In this document: positions 21,841 through 34,126 of the stretch, piece after piece
Numbering within the stretch: the stretch's first letter is position 1
Layout of the letters: each line of letters begins with the position of its first letter
Assembly: GCA_000310025.1 (NCBI GenBank)
Contig: FN649751.1
Location: 6,266,789-6,330,788 of the forward strand
Origin: Ectocarpus siliculosus
Taxonomy: Eukaryota; Sar; Phaeophyceae; Ectocarpales; Ectocarpaceae
DNA length: 64,000 nucleotides
Direction of reading: 5' to 3'
Made by a program: the position numbers and the translations under genes
The notes under the pieces: generated by a model
What the model was told of the DNA's origin: nothing
The model's input: only the letters and a program-made list of their open reading frames with translations
The model's database searches: none

Positions 21841-22453
21841 CCCCACCGGTGGGGCACCCACCGGCCGTGGTAGCACCTGAACGAACCCCTTTGGGCTTAA
21901 CGATGGGTCATACGACAGTCCAGCGCAGTAACGCAGTTGAGCGTGTCCTGTGTCGACGTAGGGCTACGTACAGCAGTGGGTCTTTTGTGTAGCTGAAGGA
22001 GAGTCTGCCTGCAAGACAAGGAAGGCAGTGTTCGCTTTTCACGTCAGGTGTTTCGCGCTATGCCGCGGGATTTCCTGACCTGTTCGCCGCCCCAGGTGCT
22101 GCCTGCTATTGTGGGCTTTGCGTGCATCGACCACAAACTCCTGCAGGTGCTTGCGAGTGGATTGGAGCCTTGTAGAGGGCGATCCAACTGGTGGGGTCCA
22201 TAACGATATCTACCCCACCAGTGGGGCAGCGGCGCATGTTCCCCACCAACCGTGGCACCACCAAAACGGTGCCGTTTCGGCCTCACGATGGGTCCAATGA
22301 TAGCCCTGCAACGCCGCAACATATTCGTTGAAGTCCTGTGCTGATTGGAGTCTTGTAGAGCGAGTTACAGGTGGTGGGGTGTTTAAGCGTTAACCGCCCC
22401 ACCGGTGGGGTGGTTAAGAAATTACCCCACCGGTGGGGTGTTTAGCCGTGCCG
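21841..22453 (-). repeat. Foldback arm 1, right
   Basis: Reverse complement of 11856-12470. It includes the same palindromic hinges (ccccaccggtgggg at 21841, 22397 and 22425) and the same outermost sequence, ending tgtttagccgtgccg. The arm is ~0.6 kb, and the two arms are separated by about 9.4 kb that includes gypsy-1. Confidence 0.8.
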
Positions 22454-22583
22454 TATCGATTTATATTAGTATGCAACACATGTATGCAAAGCTCTGCAGC
22501 CAAAATAGATCGTATGATATACACATACATTCGCAGGGAGGAAGGGGAAGACTCTTACGCGACGATGGTTGGATGTCGGCATC

Positions 22584-22655
22584 TTTTTTTTTTTTCTTAA
22601 TATGACACAACGAATCCATCTCTATCATAGAAAATAGTCAGAGACAGATTAGCAA
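22584..22655 (-). repeat. Retroposon 3' fragment (family C), copy 2
   Basis: T run followed by the same ~60 bases as 6720-6780. A 5'-truncated retroposon tail on the minus strand. Confidence 0.6.
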
Positions 22656-23317
22656 TGAATTCATAGCGTCAGAAAGTACCTGTATGTCTACGGTTTCCCA
22701 GACAGCATATAGGGACATCTCCCCTGCGGGTAACAGGCTCAACAAGACAGTTTGGTAGCTGTCTTGTGTGTCTCATATATGTCATGTTGGGAAGGTGCAG
22801 AAGAAATGTGTTAGGTACTGGTCGGGCGTTTTGTGTGTGGCACCCTTTCAGTCGTAGGGCATGCAATCTCCCTCAGTTTTCAAACGTATTTTCAATGTGG
22901 TACGCGTATGTACCGGGTATGTATTGTGCGGACACATTTCGGAGTATGTGCGGACACACGGGAGTGGTCTCACCATTTTCTTACCTTATTGTGTAATTTC
23001 GTGTCGTTAGATGTGCAAATGGCACGGGAGAACTTTTTCTCCCTCGAATCTATGGGTTCGGAAAATAAATCGATGTGTGGTCTCATCGTCGCCGACATCT
23101 CCATGGATTTCCACCCCAAGGTTATTCTGTCATCGTCAGTGTAAAGAGATTACAAACATCCGGGCGCAGCTTATCCCATGCAATAGCAGACATGCGTTTC
23201 TAAACATATCAAGGCCTCTTCTATGATCTTCTCGACGAATCGTTTGTATCCTGCTGTTTATCGGCTCAGGATTCTGCCTCCAGTTCCGCGTGATGCAACA
23301 ACTTCAACTTGGGCGCT
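22656..23317. other. Unrecognised stretch
   Basis: Open frames up to 103 codons without a recognisable motif. No repeat is seen. Confidence 0.4.
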
Positions 23318-23546
23318 GTTTGTTTTGTTGTTGTATTCACAAACCGTTCCGGTCTCTCTACCCAGTACCTTCATCTGTCCGTAGAGATCAAACTATTGAC
23401 CAAACCATTCCCGTGGTCACAGGCTAACATACCTAAGAAGACTTCTGCACATGCTTGAATAGAATGGACCCGAAGGGTCCGCAAGCCAATTTAAATCAAC
23501 GACCGATAGTCTGGGACCCTCCGCTCCCCGTTACGCACGTGCTATG
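23318..23546 (-). mobile_element. SINE-like family B, copy 2
   Basis: Minus-strand copy. The tail is a short interrupted TTG tract (23318-23335), and the body matches 4452-4657 with cgttccggtctctc, attcccgtggtcacag and gggtccgcaagccaa as landmarks. The 5' part beyond 23546 is lost or too diverged to follow. Confidence 0.6.
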
Positions 23547-24182
23547 CATATGTGGGACAGAAAAGAACTGGAACTGGACCCCGAGGGATTGACGCGCTCG
23601 ACAGGTTTACGAAAAATGTGCATGGTTTTGATACTCCACCTTTGCTTGTGTCCAAGACAAACGCGACCGCTATCAATAGTAGCAAGCGGCGCAATCGCCT
23701 TCAAAGAACAGTTGATCCTCTCAGCCTCCACAGCAGGTCCTTCACCTTCCCGAAAGCTCAACGAACGGTTTTGTCGAGCCTCTGTGTTCCTGAGCAAGCA
23801 AATGAAGGTACCAACCTGACTGTTCAACCGCGGGCGTTGGAGAATCATCGTCTTTCTCTCTCTCCGTGTCCTCTCTGAAATACACTCGTCAACCTCCTTT
23901 TCGTGTATTTTTCTCAACTCATACTGGCCGCATTCCCAATGCTCCTGCGAAACATGCCGTCTGCCCTATCCCAACGTACACAAGGCGCCACACACGTGCC
24001 TTCATATCATGGTTGTCATATGCTAATATTCGTGCATTCTTAATTGTTTGCCAAAGAGGTAATCCCCCCCATGACAGTCCAGGTTTCACAAATTGTTGAC
24101 GCGGTTCCCAGGATAGAGAGGAGGAGGATACTGTACTACGGAAACCCCCCCACCCATGGTCAAACTCCACCTTGTCCTCACT
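23547..24182. other. Unrecognised stretch
   Basis: A minus-strand frame of 128 codons (23531-23917) has a faint kinesin-like string (NCSLKAI) but no other supporting motif. It is not called as a gene. Confidence 0.35.
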
Positions 24183-24404
24183 ACAGATAGCGCCCCCAGT
24201 TAAGAAAATTCTTTTAAGAAAAAAAGGCTCAAGTTTTTAAGAAAAATAAGAAAAGAGGGCTAAGAAACATCGCTTAATCCCGGCCACAACGTGAGAAACG
24301 CCCCAATAAGAAACATGATGGGGCGATAACCCCATGACATCAGAAATCTTCGGTGCTCCCACCCCCTTCCCTAGCTGAACAGGCGTGCTTTTTTTTTTGT
24401 AGAT

Positions 24405-24912
24405 AGTGGTTATTTTCGCGCCCCCCCCCCCCCCCACCCCCCGTTTTTTCCTGGGGTGTGGCGTAATACCGGGAAACATCCCGGAAAACCCCATCCCCCC
24501 CCCTGTTTTAACGGTTTTAAGGGCCCCTCCCCCCGCTCCCTTGGGGGGTTGAAGAAATGGAATTGCCCCCAAAAACCAAAAAAAAAAAAATTAAAAAAAC
24601 AAATACTTTGTAAAGAAAAAAAAAAACCGGAAGAAGCCAAAATCCCAAAGAAAAAAAAAAGGCCTTTTAAAAAAACTACCAATTGGTCCCGGACTTTCAC
24701 CCCAAAAAAAGGAATAAAGGTCCACCCCAATTTTAACTTTTTTTAATGCGGGGGCCATCTTTAACCAAACCTTTGTGTTTCCCCCAAATGGGGGAACAAA
24801 CTATATTCACCAAATAAAACAATGAAGGGGTACCAACCCCCGGGAACCCTTTATTCAAGTGGGGACAAAAAAACCCCCAGGGACATGAATATCCGCGGAA
24901 AGGGGGCCTTCT
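24405..24912. other. Degraded contig end, duplicate of 25013-25513
   Basis: After the poly-C run at about 24420 this region matches 25060-25513 base for base in order but with calls collapsed into homopolymers (for example agggacatgaatatc at 24879 and 25493). It is best explained as a low-quality read end. Confidence 0.8.
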
Positions 24913-25012
24913 NNNNNNNNNNNNNNNNNNNNNNNNNNNNNNNNNNNNNNNNNNNNNNNNNNNNNNNNNNNNNNNNNNNNNNNNNNNNNNNNNNNNNNNN
25001 NNNNNNNNNNNN
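24913..25012. other. Assembly gap (100 N), probably false
   Basis: Exactly 100 N between two versions of the same sequence. The contigs on either side appear to overlap. Confidence 0.8.
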
Positions 25013-25513
25013 AAAGGGGGTATTTTGGCCGCCCCCCCCCCCCCCGCCCCCCTGCTGTTCACTGTGCTGTGCAGTAGTACTGCGACACATCGCGGACAGC
25101 CACATCCTCTCCGCTGTTGTACGGGTTTGATGGCACTCTCCACCGGCTCTCTTGAGGGCTTGATGAAGTGGATTGTCCTCAGAGATCAAAAGACAGAAAT
25201 ATGAAAATACGAAGTACTTGGTAAGGAATAAGATAATCGGGAGGATGCGACAGTCCAAAGGAATAAGAAATGCCTTTTAAGAAAATCTACGACTTGGTCC
25301 GGTACTTCGACCCAAAATAAGGGATTAAGGCTCGACCCGATTTTGACGTTTCTTAACTGCGGGCGCTATCTGTATCGAATCATTGGTGTTCGCCCAGATG
25401 GAGGGACGAACGTATATCGACGAACTAGACGATTGACGGTGTACCACCCCCTGCGACCTCTTCATCGATGTGGGCACAATAGACCCCACAGGGACATGAA
25501 TATCGGCGGAAGG

Positions 25514-28500
25514 CGGCCGTCCTGCGATGACGTGCGCTCGTCCAGCGTCGGCGTTCATTCACTCGTCGTGTGTTCGAACACCGCCTCTCAGCAGCAGGCT
25601 TCATGTTCTGGTGGTCTCTCCACCTATAGAAGCCGAAGATGCTCTGCTCTGTGAGGACGAATGATCTCCGATATCAGGGACGATAATCGAGGCTGACTAG
25701 GATGCTGTATGCAGAAAAACAAAGTACATGCAATACGCGACTGCGCTCAAATACCTGCCTTCCAGCCCTTGTTTGAAATGGTCTCGCCCGCGTGTTAGTC
25801 CAAAATGGTAAAGGAGAACGTTCGTCTGGGAACCGACAAGCAAGAAGCTTGTGAGTGACATTTCAACCTCAAGTATGTTTCGAGTCCGCTTGCCGAGTTG
25901 ATTTGTTCGAAACGCCGGAACCTGAACCTGCCGGCCGCACCAAACGTATGCCAGCACCCCGGGAATATTCCAAGAAGAGGAGCAGGAGGCCGTGTGCCAG
26001 CAGCACGCAACTGGCTGAGGCTCATGGAGGAACAGCGGCATGGAGGGTTGAATTCCATCGTGGGGGCTTGGGTCCTGGACCTCTCCAGGTGAGGTTATGA
26101 GCTCTCCGCAACATTGTGAAATTCTGACCTGGCTGACTGACCTGTTTGTCGAGGAGCGACTGCGAGGGCGAAGGTAAGGCAGCTGCTCTCAACGACGACT
26201 TCTATTATCCGTACTTCAGGATGTATTCATATTTTCGCTTTGGGTGGCCTTCGCAATTCCTCCCCTGCTCGCTTGCCCTCAACGTATATGTAGCGCCAGG
26301 GGAACGGGAAAATTAAGCCAAAAAAAGCACATCGTCTCACGACCCACTTCACCCTACACACGCCCAGTGCTTTGATAGGTATGTCGATTTTAGCTGGATC
26401 CCGAACCAACTGCTCATGAAAAGGCTGTGGATTAAAATCACCGCCGAAACCCTTGTAATTCAACCCAAGATATCGAGATTCTTCAAGCATTCACGCACCA
26501 AATCCATTCCAGGGATCAATATCGACGAAACAAGGGAGGCAATCGGGAAAAAAAAACTATCTCAAAACATTCATTTATCCGAGTAACGGTTCAATTTTCT
26601 CAGATCGATTTGCTTCCCCAATGAAAAATGGAATATGGTTTCAGGTCCGACACCATGGAGCGCTTCCTCCAAGTCACCAGGGTGTCGGAGCAAGGCACTC
26701 GGGCTCATGTGAGCACACAACAGCAGTGTCTGGCGGCTAGCCTCTGGGTGTACATGGTTTGTTCTGCTGAAAGGGTTCCCGCGGGCGCTTCCAGTAGACA
26801 TTTGTTTTTTTTCTGACATTTTTCTCCTACACACCAGACCGTTTGAATCACCAGAAATCGCGCAAAGCAGGCTGACCCCGGCCGGCACACTCCACTTGGG
26901 GATAGAACCAGTGGTATCGCTGCGACACCAAACCTGACTGCCTACGCGACCGGTCTTGCTTAACCAGTACGGGCAGATTCGTCGGCATGCTTTCATCAGG
27001 TAGACGTCTCCAATGGTGCCGCACTGGTCTCACCCGTCCTCCTCTCCATCCACCCGTTCATTCGTTCATTGTGTTTGGCGCAGATTGGTATTTGGGTAGA
27101 CCTTCCCTTGTATCATATTTCGATTCGGCTGCACCTTACGGCGAAATGCTGTGTCTCGGGTGCACAGACGGGCGCACAGCAGTAGAACGTTGCTTCAGGC
27201 CGAGCTTGACGCATCACCACGACGTAGTGTCTACATACTTCGAAAATAAACCGCGGCCCAGCTGCGTTTGTGGATCCACTCCAAATTTTCCTAAGTGATG
27301 CGCGATGTGCATAGGCTGGCGTTTCATCTTTCTCGGATGTCGAACGACTCGCAGTGAACCAGCACGATATATCGACGGTTTCGTCGACAAACCCCAGTCA
27401 ATCCGTGCTGCAGTGCTGCAGCAAATAACGCTCAATCAACACGCCGCTGGGGTGCGGGGTCGTACCCTGGCTCCAAGAAAGCACGGCGGTGAATAGTACC
27501 AGCTAGTCGGGGAGGTTTGGAAGGCCAACATAGCACGCCCGAATCAAATGCGGCGCGGAGGCCAAAAAGCGAAAAGCGCCCCAGAGAGTGTTCGCGGTGA
27601 CGGTACATCGGGAGTACAAATGCCGCTTTCTCAGAACGAGGCGTCGATCAATACGGTTACCGAAAGAACTTCCGGCATGCAAGAAAAAAGTCCAACCCCC
27701 TCCCGCTATCTCCATTTGCATTTATTTAGAGACCGGTGTGTTTTGTCATATATTGCTCCTGCTGGTGCTTGGTTATGTACCAGGTAAGGGCCGAGGCACG
27801 GCACGGAGCATTTAACGTGATCCACCTGGAGGGAGACACGATCACCATCCACAGGCGAACCTGTGCAAACAACTTCACCGAGAGGTGCGCCAGCTGCGCG
27901 TTATGGTTCGCCCGCGTGTCGTCACTCACGCCCTTCTTGAGCTGTGGAGCTTGGTGTGCACTGGGACGCTGTAGTTGGTATTGTGTTGCCTGGTCGCGGC
28001 CTGAAGAAGGACGAAATCTTCACCCCTCTCGGCCTTTGTCCGATCCCGGGACCACTCAAGTCTAGAGAGAGGGCGGCGCGGGGGTATGAAACATCAGTTT
28101 TTTTTGCTTTATTCCTTTGAGGGAAACTTGTCGAACAATGATGAAGCGGCTGTGTCCAACAAAATTAATTGTCGTGCGATGCATTTGCTTAGAATCTGCT
28201 GAGGTGCAAAAAGTGAATGGGCGTCAACCCTTGCAAATGCTGTGCGTGAAGACCGATCCTTATCCCCGGAACATCCACCGTTTGACCAAGCTTCAAGCTC
28301 GACGAGGAGAAGGTGAAGTACGATGGCATCGTGCGGACCAGGATATCCGAGTTGGTTTCCATGCCATCTTCAGGTCCCACGGGATATGTACGTTCCGCCA
28401 ACAGTACCGCCATCTCCGGCGGAAGAGACGACGTACACATGCTCGAGTCGCGGCACATCATGGAGGGGAGTCTCTCTCATACCCAGGTTAGTTGGTTGGG

Positions 28501-30628
28501 GGGTGCGCGGATCGCGGCGGATGGAAAGGCGGGATATCTCTCTCATGCTGTTTCAGCTGTTTTGGGGGTGGAAAATAGCTCTTCCACTTAATCGGCGGCT
28601 GAGCGAACGGGGGATGCGAGCGGTCTTCTGGGTATCATTACGAGTTTATTTCACCATGTACTCGGCAATGTCTGTTTCCCTTTGGAAATGCGCCTTCGCT
28701 AGGTAATTGGGTGTTTTGAGCGCGAAAACATCTGCAGTGTCTATCTCTGTTTCACTGAAAGATCGATGATCGATGACGTTCTGACGTGAGGAAGGGTATC
28801 GGCGCACAAGGAGGGAGGGCACGGTTGCGAAGAAGGCAGGGTTGGTTGATGATCAGAACTGGTTTTGGCGCTAACGAGCGATTCGGCCGCCACGGCACAC
28901 CTCAAGAAACTGTCCATAAAACAACCACCAATCCCCGAGCAAAATTCGTTTGACCCCATCGCCCGCCCCTGTACGAATCACCCACCACCCAGGAGATACG
29001 CCTCCACAATCTCACCACCGGAGAGCATTGTGTCACCAACAGAGTCTGGACGCGGGTACCGATGACCGACGAGCACCAGGCGACGATTGGCCTGCTTTTG
29101 TTGGCCGAAGAACCAAGCAGCAGTAGCGCGAGGATCTTACGGGAAAACACGTAGGGTTTGCACTGATGATGCATGATGTATTGGTATGTAGGGAGAGACA
29201 ACGAATAAAATAGTTGAATCTCGACGGATTGGTGTAGTATGCGCGCGTGTGCAATATCTTCGGAGTGTTTGCACTACGAAAGGAACTCAACGATATGAAA
29301 TGATACCAATAGTCCATGTAAATAGTGGGTACATGTTTTTTTGTATATTTCGGGTTGAATCGGTGAGTTTGTCGCTGTTATGTTATGTAGATTGATAGAT
29401 AACCACTGCATTATACCATATGTGTTCCATATGTGTTCCATGCGTTTCTTCTCCAGGTAGGTGTGGACTAAAACATGCATAGCGAAACGACGTGTTTGCC
29501 TCAAGCTGTGCGTCTTCCACTGGTGGTACGTTGAAGTTTATTTTGAGTCTTGAATTCGTTTGGCTCCCAAAATACTGGAAGTTAGCGTTGGGTGTCAATA
29601 TTCAAAATGGTTGCACTTTCATTTGTTGTTTGTCCAGAGGGGTGGTGGTGGATCGTTATTAGCTTGGCTGGAAATAGTTCGCCTTGGCTCATTTGTTCAT
29701 TCAGACATTGTCTTGCCTGAAAACATATTTAGTATGTGATTCGACATTACATTTCGTTTGTACGTTTTTCTGCTGGTGGTGCTGGGGCTGGGTGCTTGGG
29801 GGTGCTTGAGTATTCTTAGTCTTCTGTGTTGTTGCGGATCCTGTGTGCCGTGGATCTGCTGGTGGTCTCCGAAAGTCGTGAGGTGATACTGCTGTACTCA
29901 TGATTTTGCTCATGACCACACCCATCTCGGAGTCAAAAGTTCCATCATGTCTTGTACCGGAATGTAGCCAAATGACGGTGTTCAACGAGCGGACAGTCCG
30001 ATGCTGCTCAATCTAAAGTCAAAGTGCTGCGGACGACGACTACAAACCAGGGTTACGGGTGACAGGGTTGAGAGACACACACCGTTTCTGTCTTTGATCC
30101 GGAGAATAGCTTAGCCTCCCCCATGCCGCCCGCTCACGGGGTCCCAGTTAATGGCATTTAGAAGGTGTACAAGTATTGTGTTTTCATCCGCACTGAGACT
30201 GACGTCTTTTCATTGGTCAGCCGGTTAGCGCGGTCGATGCTAACAATAAAGACACACACACTCATGGGTTCCCGTCTGTCTCCCTTACAGCAGATACCGC
30301 GTGCTGAACGAGGAGCATCGGTTTGATTCTCTACGCATGGTCGCCTGAGGATTCAAACGACTACAAGAAGAGCGCCACGTCCATTATCACACGCACCCTG
30401 GCTGTGTCAAGCCGCTGAGGTGGTGCGTTCACGTAGGTATGCCGACAAAACTTATTTATGCTTGAAAAATAACTTTGATGTCTGTCCTGTCTCCGCATCC
30501 TGCTATCTGCTCGCATCAAGCACCACAACATCACCCGGTCGGGACACTACGGTGTGCCGCACCCAAAGACTCAAATTTAATGTCCGAGGTGATTTGTTTA
30601 TTTTCCCCGCCTCTTCGCTCCTCTTTCT
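25514..30628. other. About 5 kb with no recognised gene or repeat
   Basis: This is the least repeat-like part of the window. Many short open frames exist on both strands, none with a recognised domain. Potential splice signals are present (for example a gtaag near 26174). If a host gene with introns exists in this window it is most likely here, but the sequence alone does not identify it. Confidence 0.35.
28294..28487 (+). other. Possible single coding exon
   Basis: A frame open through 28294-28487 reads FKLDEEKVKYDGIVRTRISE and continues with balanced amino-acid use to SLSHTQ. It then meets CAG|GTTAGT, a good splice donor, and a cttcaag acceptor-like site precedes it. An overlapping frame (28117-28491) is also open. 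No family is recognised. This is a weak call based on composition and splice-like borders only. Confidence 0.2.
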
Positions 30629-30914
30629 CTGTGCAGTACGAAGATTGAACCAGCAGCAGGGGATGTACCAGGAGATGTGTAGAGGAGAGTTGAGGGCCAG
30701 ACTGACTATTAGTATGTATCTGTCGTTTGACTTGCAACCTATCTTGCGGAACCTCGGGTCCATTTAGGACCCATTTTTTTTTTTTTTGTAGCAACACCTA
30801 TTATTAGGTGAATCAAGTTAGCATGTTTGGGTGACCACCGGAATTGCCCCGTCAAGTTTGTTAGGACGTACCACTGATGAACGTACTGCCTAGAGAGTAG
30901 AGAGAGATCCGAAG

Positions 30915-30948
<34 letters not shown>

Positions 30949-30949
30949 C
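30629..30949 (+). mobile_element. SINE-like family B, copy 3
   Basis: Aligns with 4332-4702: agattgaaccag near the start, cttgcggaacc, gtgaccaccggaat, then a (CAA)n tail at 30916-30949. It carries an A/T-rich internal insertion with a T run at 30774-30787. Confidence 0.65.
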
Positions 30950-32581
30950 TGATTTGCGGAAGAAGAGATGGATCGTTCCGTTTTTGACAGAACATGGATA
31001 GAGATGGATTCGTTTGTTTTTGAAAAACAAATTACTCCGGAAAGACACAGACACGATGGATGATATCATTCCGGTACAACTCTGCTTTGTATCGACGCAT
31101 CACCGATACATCACACCGGACCACCACCAGTCGCACTCCTACAGGCCGGTGTGCCTAGTCTACTGCTGCAGTGCAGAGTTCCGACTTCCTTCCGCGCATG
31201 ACGGAGCAAGCAAGTGAAGACGGTCGCCAACCATCGCCCGTATATATATATAGACTACTGGATACATCGAGGCGCGATCGACCATAAATTTCAAGCGGAG
31301 AGCGGGAGAGAGGGAGATTCGACGATTGGAACATGATGAGGTGTGTAGACCTTCTGCGGACGACGCTGACTGACTGCTGTGCTGTGTAAGTGTTGCGCAC
31401 GCCTGCCGCTGTGCTGCTGTAGATGAGATGTGGGCAATCCCCTCAGCCAAACACATCTGCTCGCTATTGTTTCCCCTCCAGTGTGGTGCTGAACCCGTCG
31501 ACAGCATCAGCAAGATATAGATACAACAGCAGTAAAACTTCAAAATAAAAGCGTGATGATGCTCATCATGGCTCATCCGAACACTCTATCATGCACGCGT
31601 AACATCGTCTAAATAATTCCAATCAAACCTCTACCACTTTTCGTCATCGGCCAGCGTCGTAGGCCACTCTTTGGTTCGATCACTCCACTACACGGCGGTT
31701 GTTGACTTGAAAGAGAAAAAAACGCACAAGAACTGACTGAACCGGCGGTTAATTACTGAGTTGTATGCGCTTGAGATATAGCAAGCTGTCAATAGACACT
31801 GCGCCGCGTCCCCTGTGAAGGTTACAATTTACAATACACGGCACAACGGAGGGTTTCTCCCCGATATTTTGCCGTTGACCCAGTAGAGAACTACAGGGGA
31901 TGTATTGTAAAATGTAAGTTACCTATACAGATGTTTTTGTACTTAGCACCAGCTGGCATCACTGGTATAAATCATCAGTGTATAGACTTAAAAAAAAGAC
32001 TCGAAATAAGTCCAGTACCCAGCCGGTTTCCCTCCACTCACTGAAAAGACTCCACCACATCCCGTTCGACTGTGGGTATATCTCGAATGGGTAGTCTTTC
32101 TGTGTGTGTTTTTATTATTCCTTAATACACCGTAGAATCTCGCGATGCTCTCCGTACAAAGATTTTTTTTTTTTTGTGCTGGAAGCTGCGGGTGGGTGTG
32201 CGTGCGCAACGAACAAATCGCAACGGGGTCACTTCTCGTGGTGTACATAGTAGCCCATCATGCCTCATGAGAAAAATAAATATTGGCATCATCTTTTATG
32301 ACTCTCAGGAGACACTGCTGTCAGTCGCGTGGGAACAAAAGAAAAGGCGCTCTCTCTCATGACACACCCGCCCGTCCTCATATCTAGACTGTATGTAGTG
32401 AGAGACTCAGGTTTGACGCTGCTGCAGGTTCTCGCGGGTCGCGGAGGCTCGTGGCCACCTTCTCACGGTTGATTTCGAAAATTCACCCCACGATTGATTG
32501 TTTGTTCCGAAAAACTCGTTTCGTTTGCACGACACCCTCTGACAAGCAATGTATGTATGTACGTATGTATGTATGTAGACT
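30950..32581. other. Unrecognised stretch
   Basis: A TA run at about 31241-31252 and an imperfect ~20-base inverted pair at 31816-31925 (tttacaatacac against gtattgtaaaa) are the only structures noticed. No gene is supported. Confidence 0.4.
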
Positions 32582-32736
32582 ACAGTTAGTTGAGGCCCGC
32601 CGTCAAGAAATGTCTATTCGACTCAAGAAAAATAGGCTCAACGTTTCATAAAAATAAGAAAAAAGTGACCAAGAAACACACCTCAAAACGGACGCAAAGA
32701 TAAGAAACATCCGAATAAGAAACGGCGGGTCTAAAT
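32582..32736 (+). repeat. Left end of ACAGATAGCGCC-family element
   Basis: Diverged copy of 24183-24330: acagttag, cgtcaagaaa, aagaaaaataggctcaa, then aataagaaac motifs. It abuts the inverted-array arm 2. No matching right end is close by; the nearest candidate is at about 45558-45620. Confidence 0.45.
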
Positions 32737-33830
32737 CCCCCCCCGGGGGGGGATTATGATAGTGTCTAAATACCCCCCCGTCTGTATCTCTGCCCACAAG
32801 GCACCAATCGAGTCAGGACATGCACAGCTAGCTGTGTTGCTGTGACGTGGAGCTATCGCGAGATAATCGTTCAGCGGAAACGGTGCAGGTTTGGTGCAGC
32901 CATGGCAGATGGGCAAAATATATATATATGTTGCCCCAACCTGCCCCCCCCGGGGGGGGGGTTAGCCCCCCGTCTGTATCTCCGCCCACAAGGCACCAAT
33001 CGAGCCAGGACATGCACGGCTGTGTTGGTGTGTTGTGGAGCTATCGCGAGATACATACATCGTACAGCGGAAACGGTTCAGGTTTGGTGCAGCCATGGCT
33101 GATGGGCAAAATATATCTGTTGCCCCATCCTGCCCCCCGGGGGGGATTAGTGTCTAAACACCCCCATCTATCTCCGCCCACAAGGCACCAATCGAGCCAG
33201 GACATGCACGGCTGTGTTGCTGTGTTGTGAGGCTACCGCGAGATATATCGTTCAGGTTTGGTGCAGCCATGGCTGATGGGCAAAATATATCTGTTGCCCC
33301 ATCCTGCCCCCCGGGGGGGATTAGTGTCTAAACACCGCCATCTCCGCCCACAAGGCACCAATCGAGCCAGGACATGCACGGCTGTGTTGCTGTGTTGTGA
33401 GGCTACCGCGAGATATATCGTACAGCGGAAACGGTTCAGGTTTGGTGCAGCCATGGCTGATGGGCAAAATATATCTATTGCCCCATGATTGCCCCAACCT
33501 ACACCCCGGGGGGGGATTAGTGTCTAAACACCCCTCCGTCTGTATCTCCACCCACAAGGCACCAATCGAGCCAGGACATGCACGGCTGTGTTGTTGTGTT
33601 GTGGGGCTACCGCGAGATACATCGTGCAGCGGAAACGGTTCAGGTCTGGTGCAGCCGTGGCTGATTGGCAAAATTTGTCTATTGCCCCAACCTGCCCCCC
33701 TGGGGGGGATGAGCCCCCCGTCTGTATCTCCACCCACAAGGCACCAATCGACTGACAAAACACCGGTGTAGAAGTGTATGAAAACATGCACGTACAGCGC
33801 ACAGTAGCGGGTAGCAGGTGAGGCGACCAG
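32737..33830 (+). repeat. Foldback arm 2, left (modular ~190-bp units)
   Basis: Six units with period about 177-196 bases, marked by gtctgtatctc (32780, 32972, about 33166, 33343, 33538, 33720). Each contains gcaccaatcgagccagga, gcggaaacggttcagg and gcagccatggctgatgggc. Units are separated by hinges of the form CCCCCCGGGGGG. The inverted counterpart is 40580-41093. The unit is distantly related to arm 1 (ccaatcagcacaggac, gaggccgaaacggc, ggtgccacggttgg). Confidence 0.85.
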
Positions 33831-34084
33831 TGTTCGTGGGTCTACGGACATGGTTTGGATATGTTAGCCGTACGTACAAGTGTGACGCAGATGGTGTAGA
33901 ACCTTTTAGGTAGGGGTACGGTGATGATGCACCGGGGCCCCCTTTTGTTGTGTGCAGCAGCCCTGCTGCCACTCCTCCTCTCTGAGCACGACAGCGCCCT
34001 GGGTACGGGCGTTGCCTCACCGTCTGAATTTGATACACTACACACACAATACCCGATAAGTACGCGGAGTACGGCCGACAAACA
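33831..34084 (+). repeat. Copia 5' LTR
   Basis: 254 bases from TGTTCGTGGG to CCGACAAACA. Identical to the 3' LTR except for three substitutions between 34027 and 34048. Confidence 0.95.
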
Positions 34085-34126
34085 CTCTAGAGTTCTTTGT
34101 CCCTCGAGGGATAGCCGCATCGGGAG

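Larger units (their letters stand above)
24183..25373. mobile_element. TIR element, ACAGATAGCGCC family
   Basis: Inverted ends at 24183-24207 and 25349-25373 match at 24 of 25 positions, starting ACAGATAGCGCCC. Inside the left end lie several taagaaa or aagaaac motifs. The left 150 bases resemble 32582-32735, and the right end resembles about 45558-45620. The apparent length of 1.19 kb is inflated by a false gap; the true length is probably about 0.6 kb. It has no coding capacity. The superfamily is unknown because no target duplication is clear. Confidence 0.65.

Noticed and set aside
11856-22453. A single 10.6-kb DNA transposon carrying gypsy-1 as cargo
   Set aside because: The arms are inverted, but no transposase or shared internal element sequence proves a single unit. 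Independent insertions or a foldback pair fit equally well, so only the arms are annotated.
23531-23917. Kinesin motor fragment on the minus strand
   Set aside because: A single short string resembles the loop before the switch region; no P-loop or other motor motif occurs nearby.
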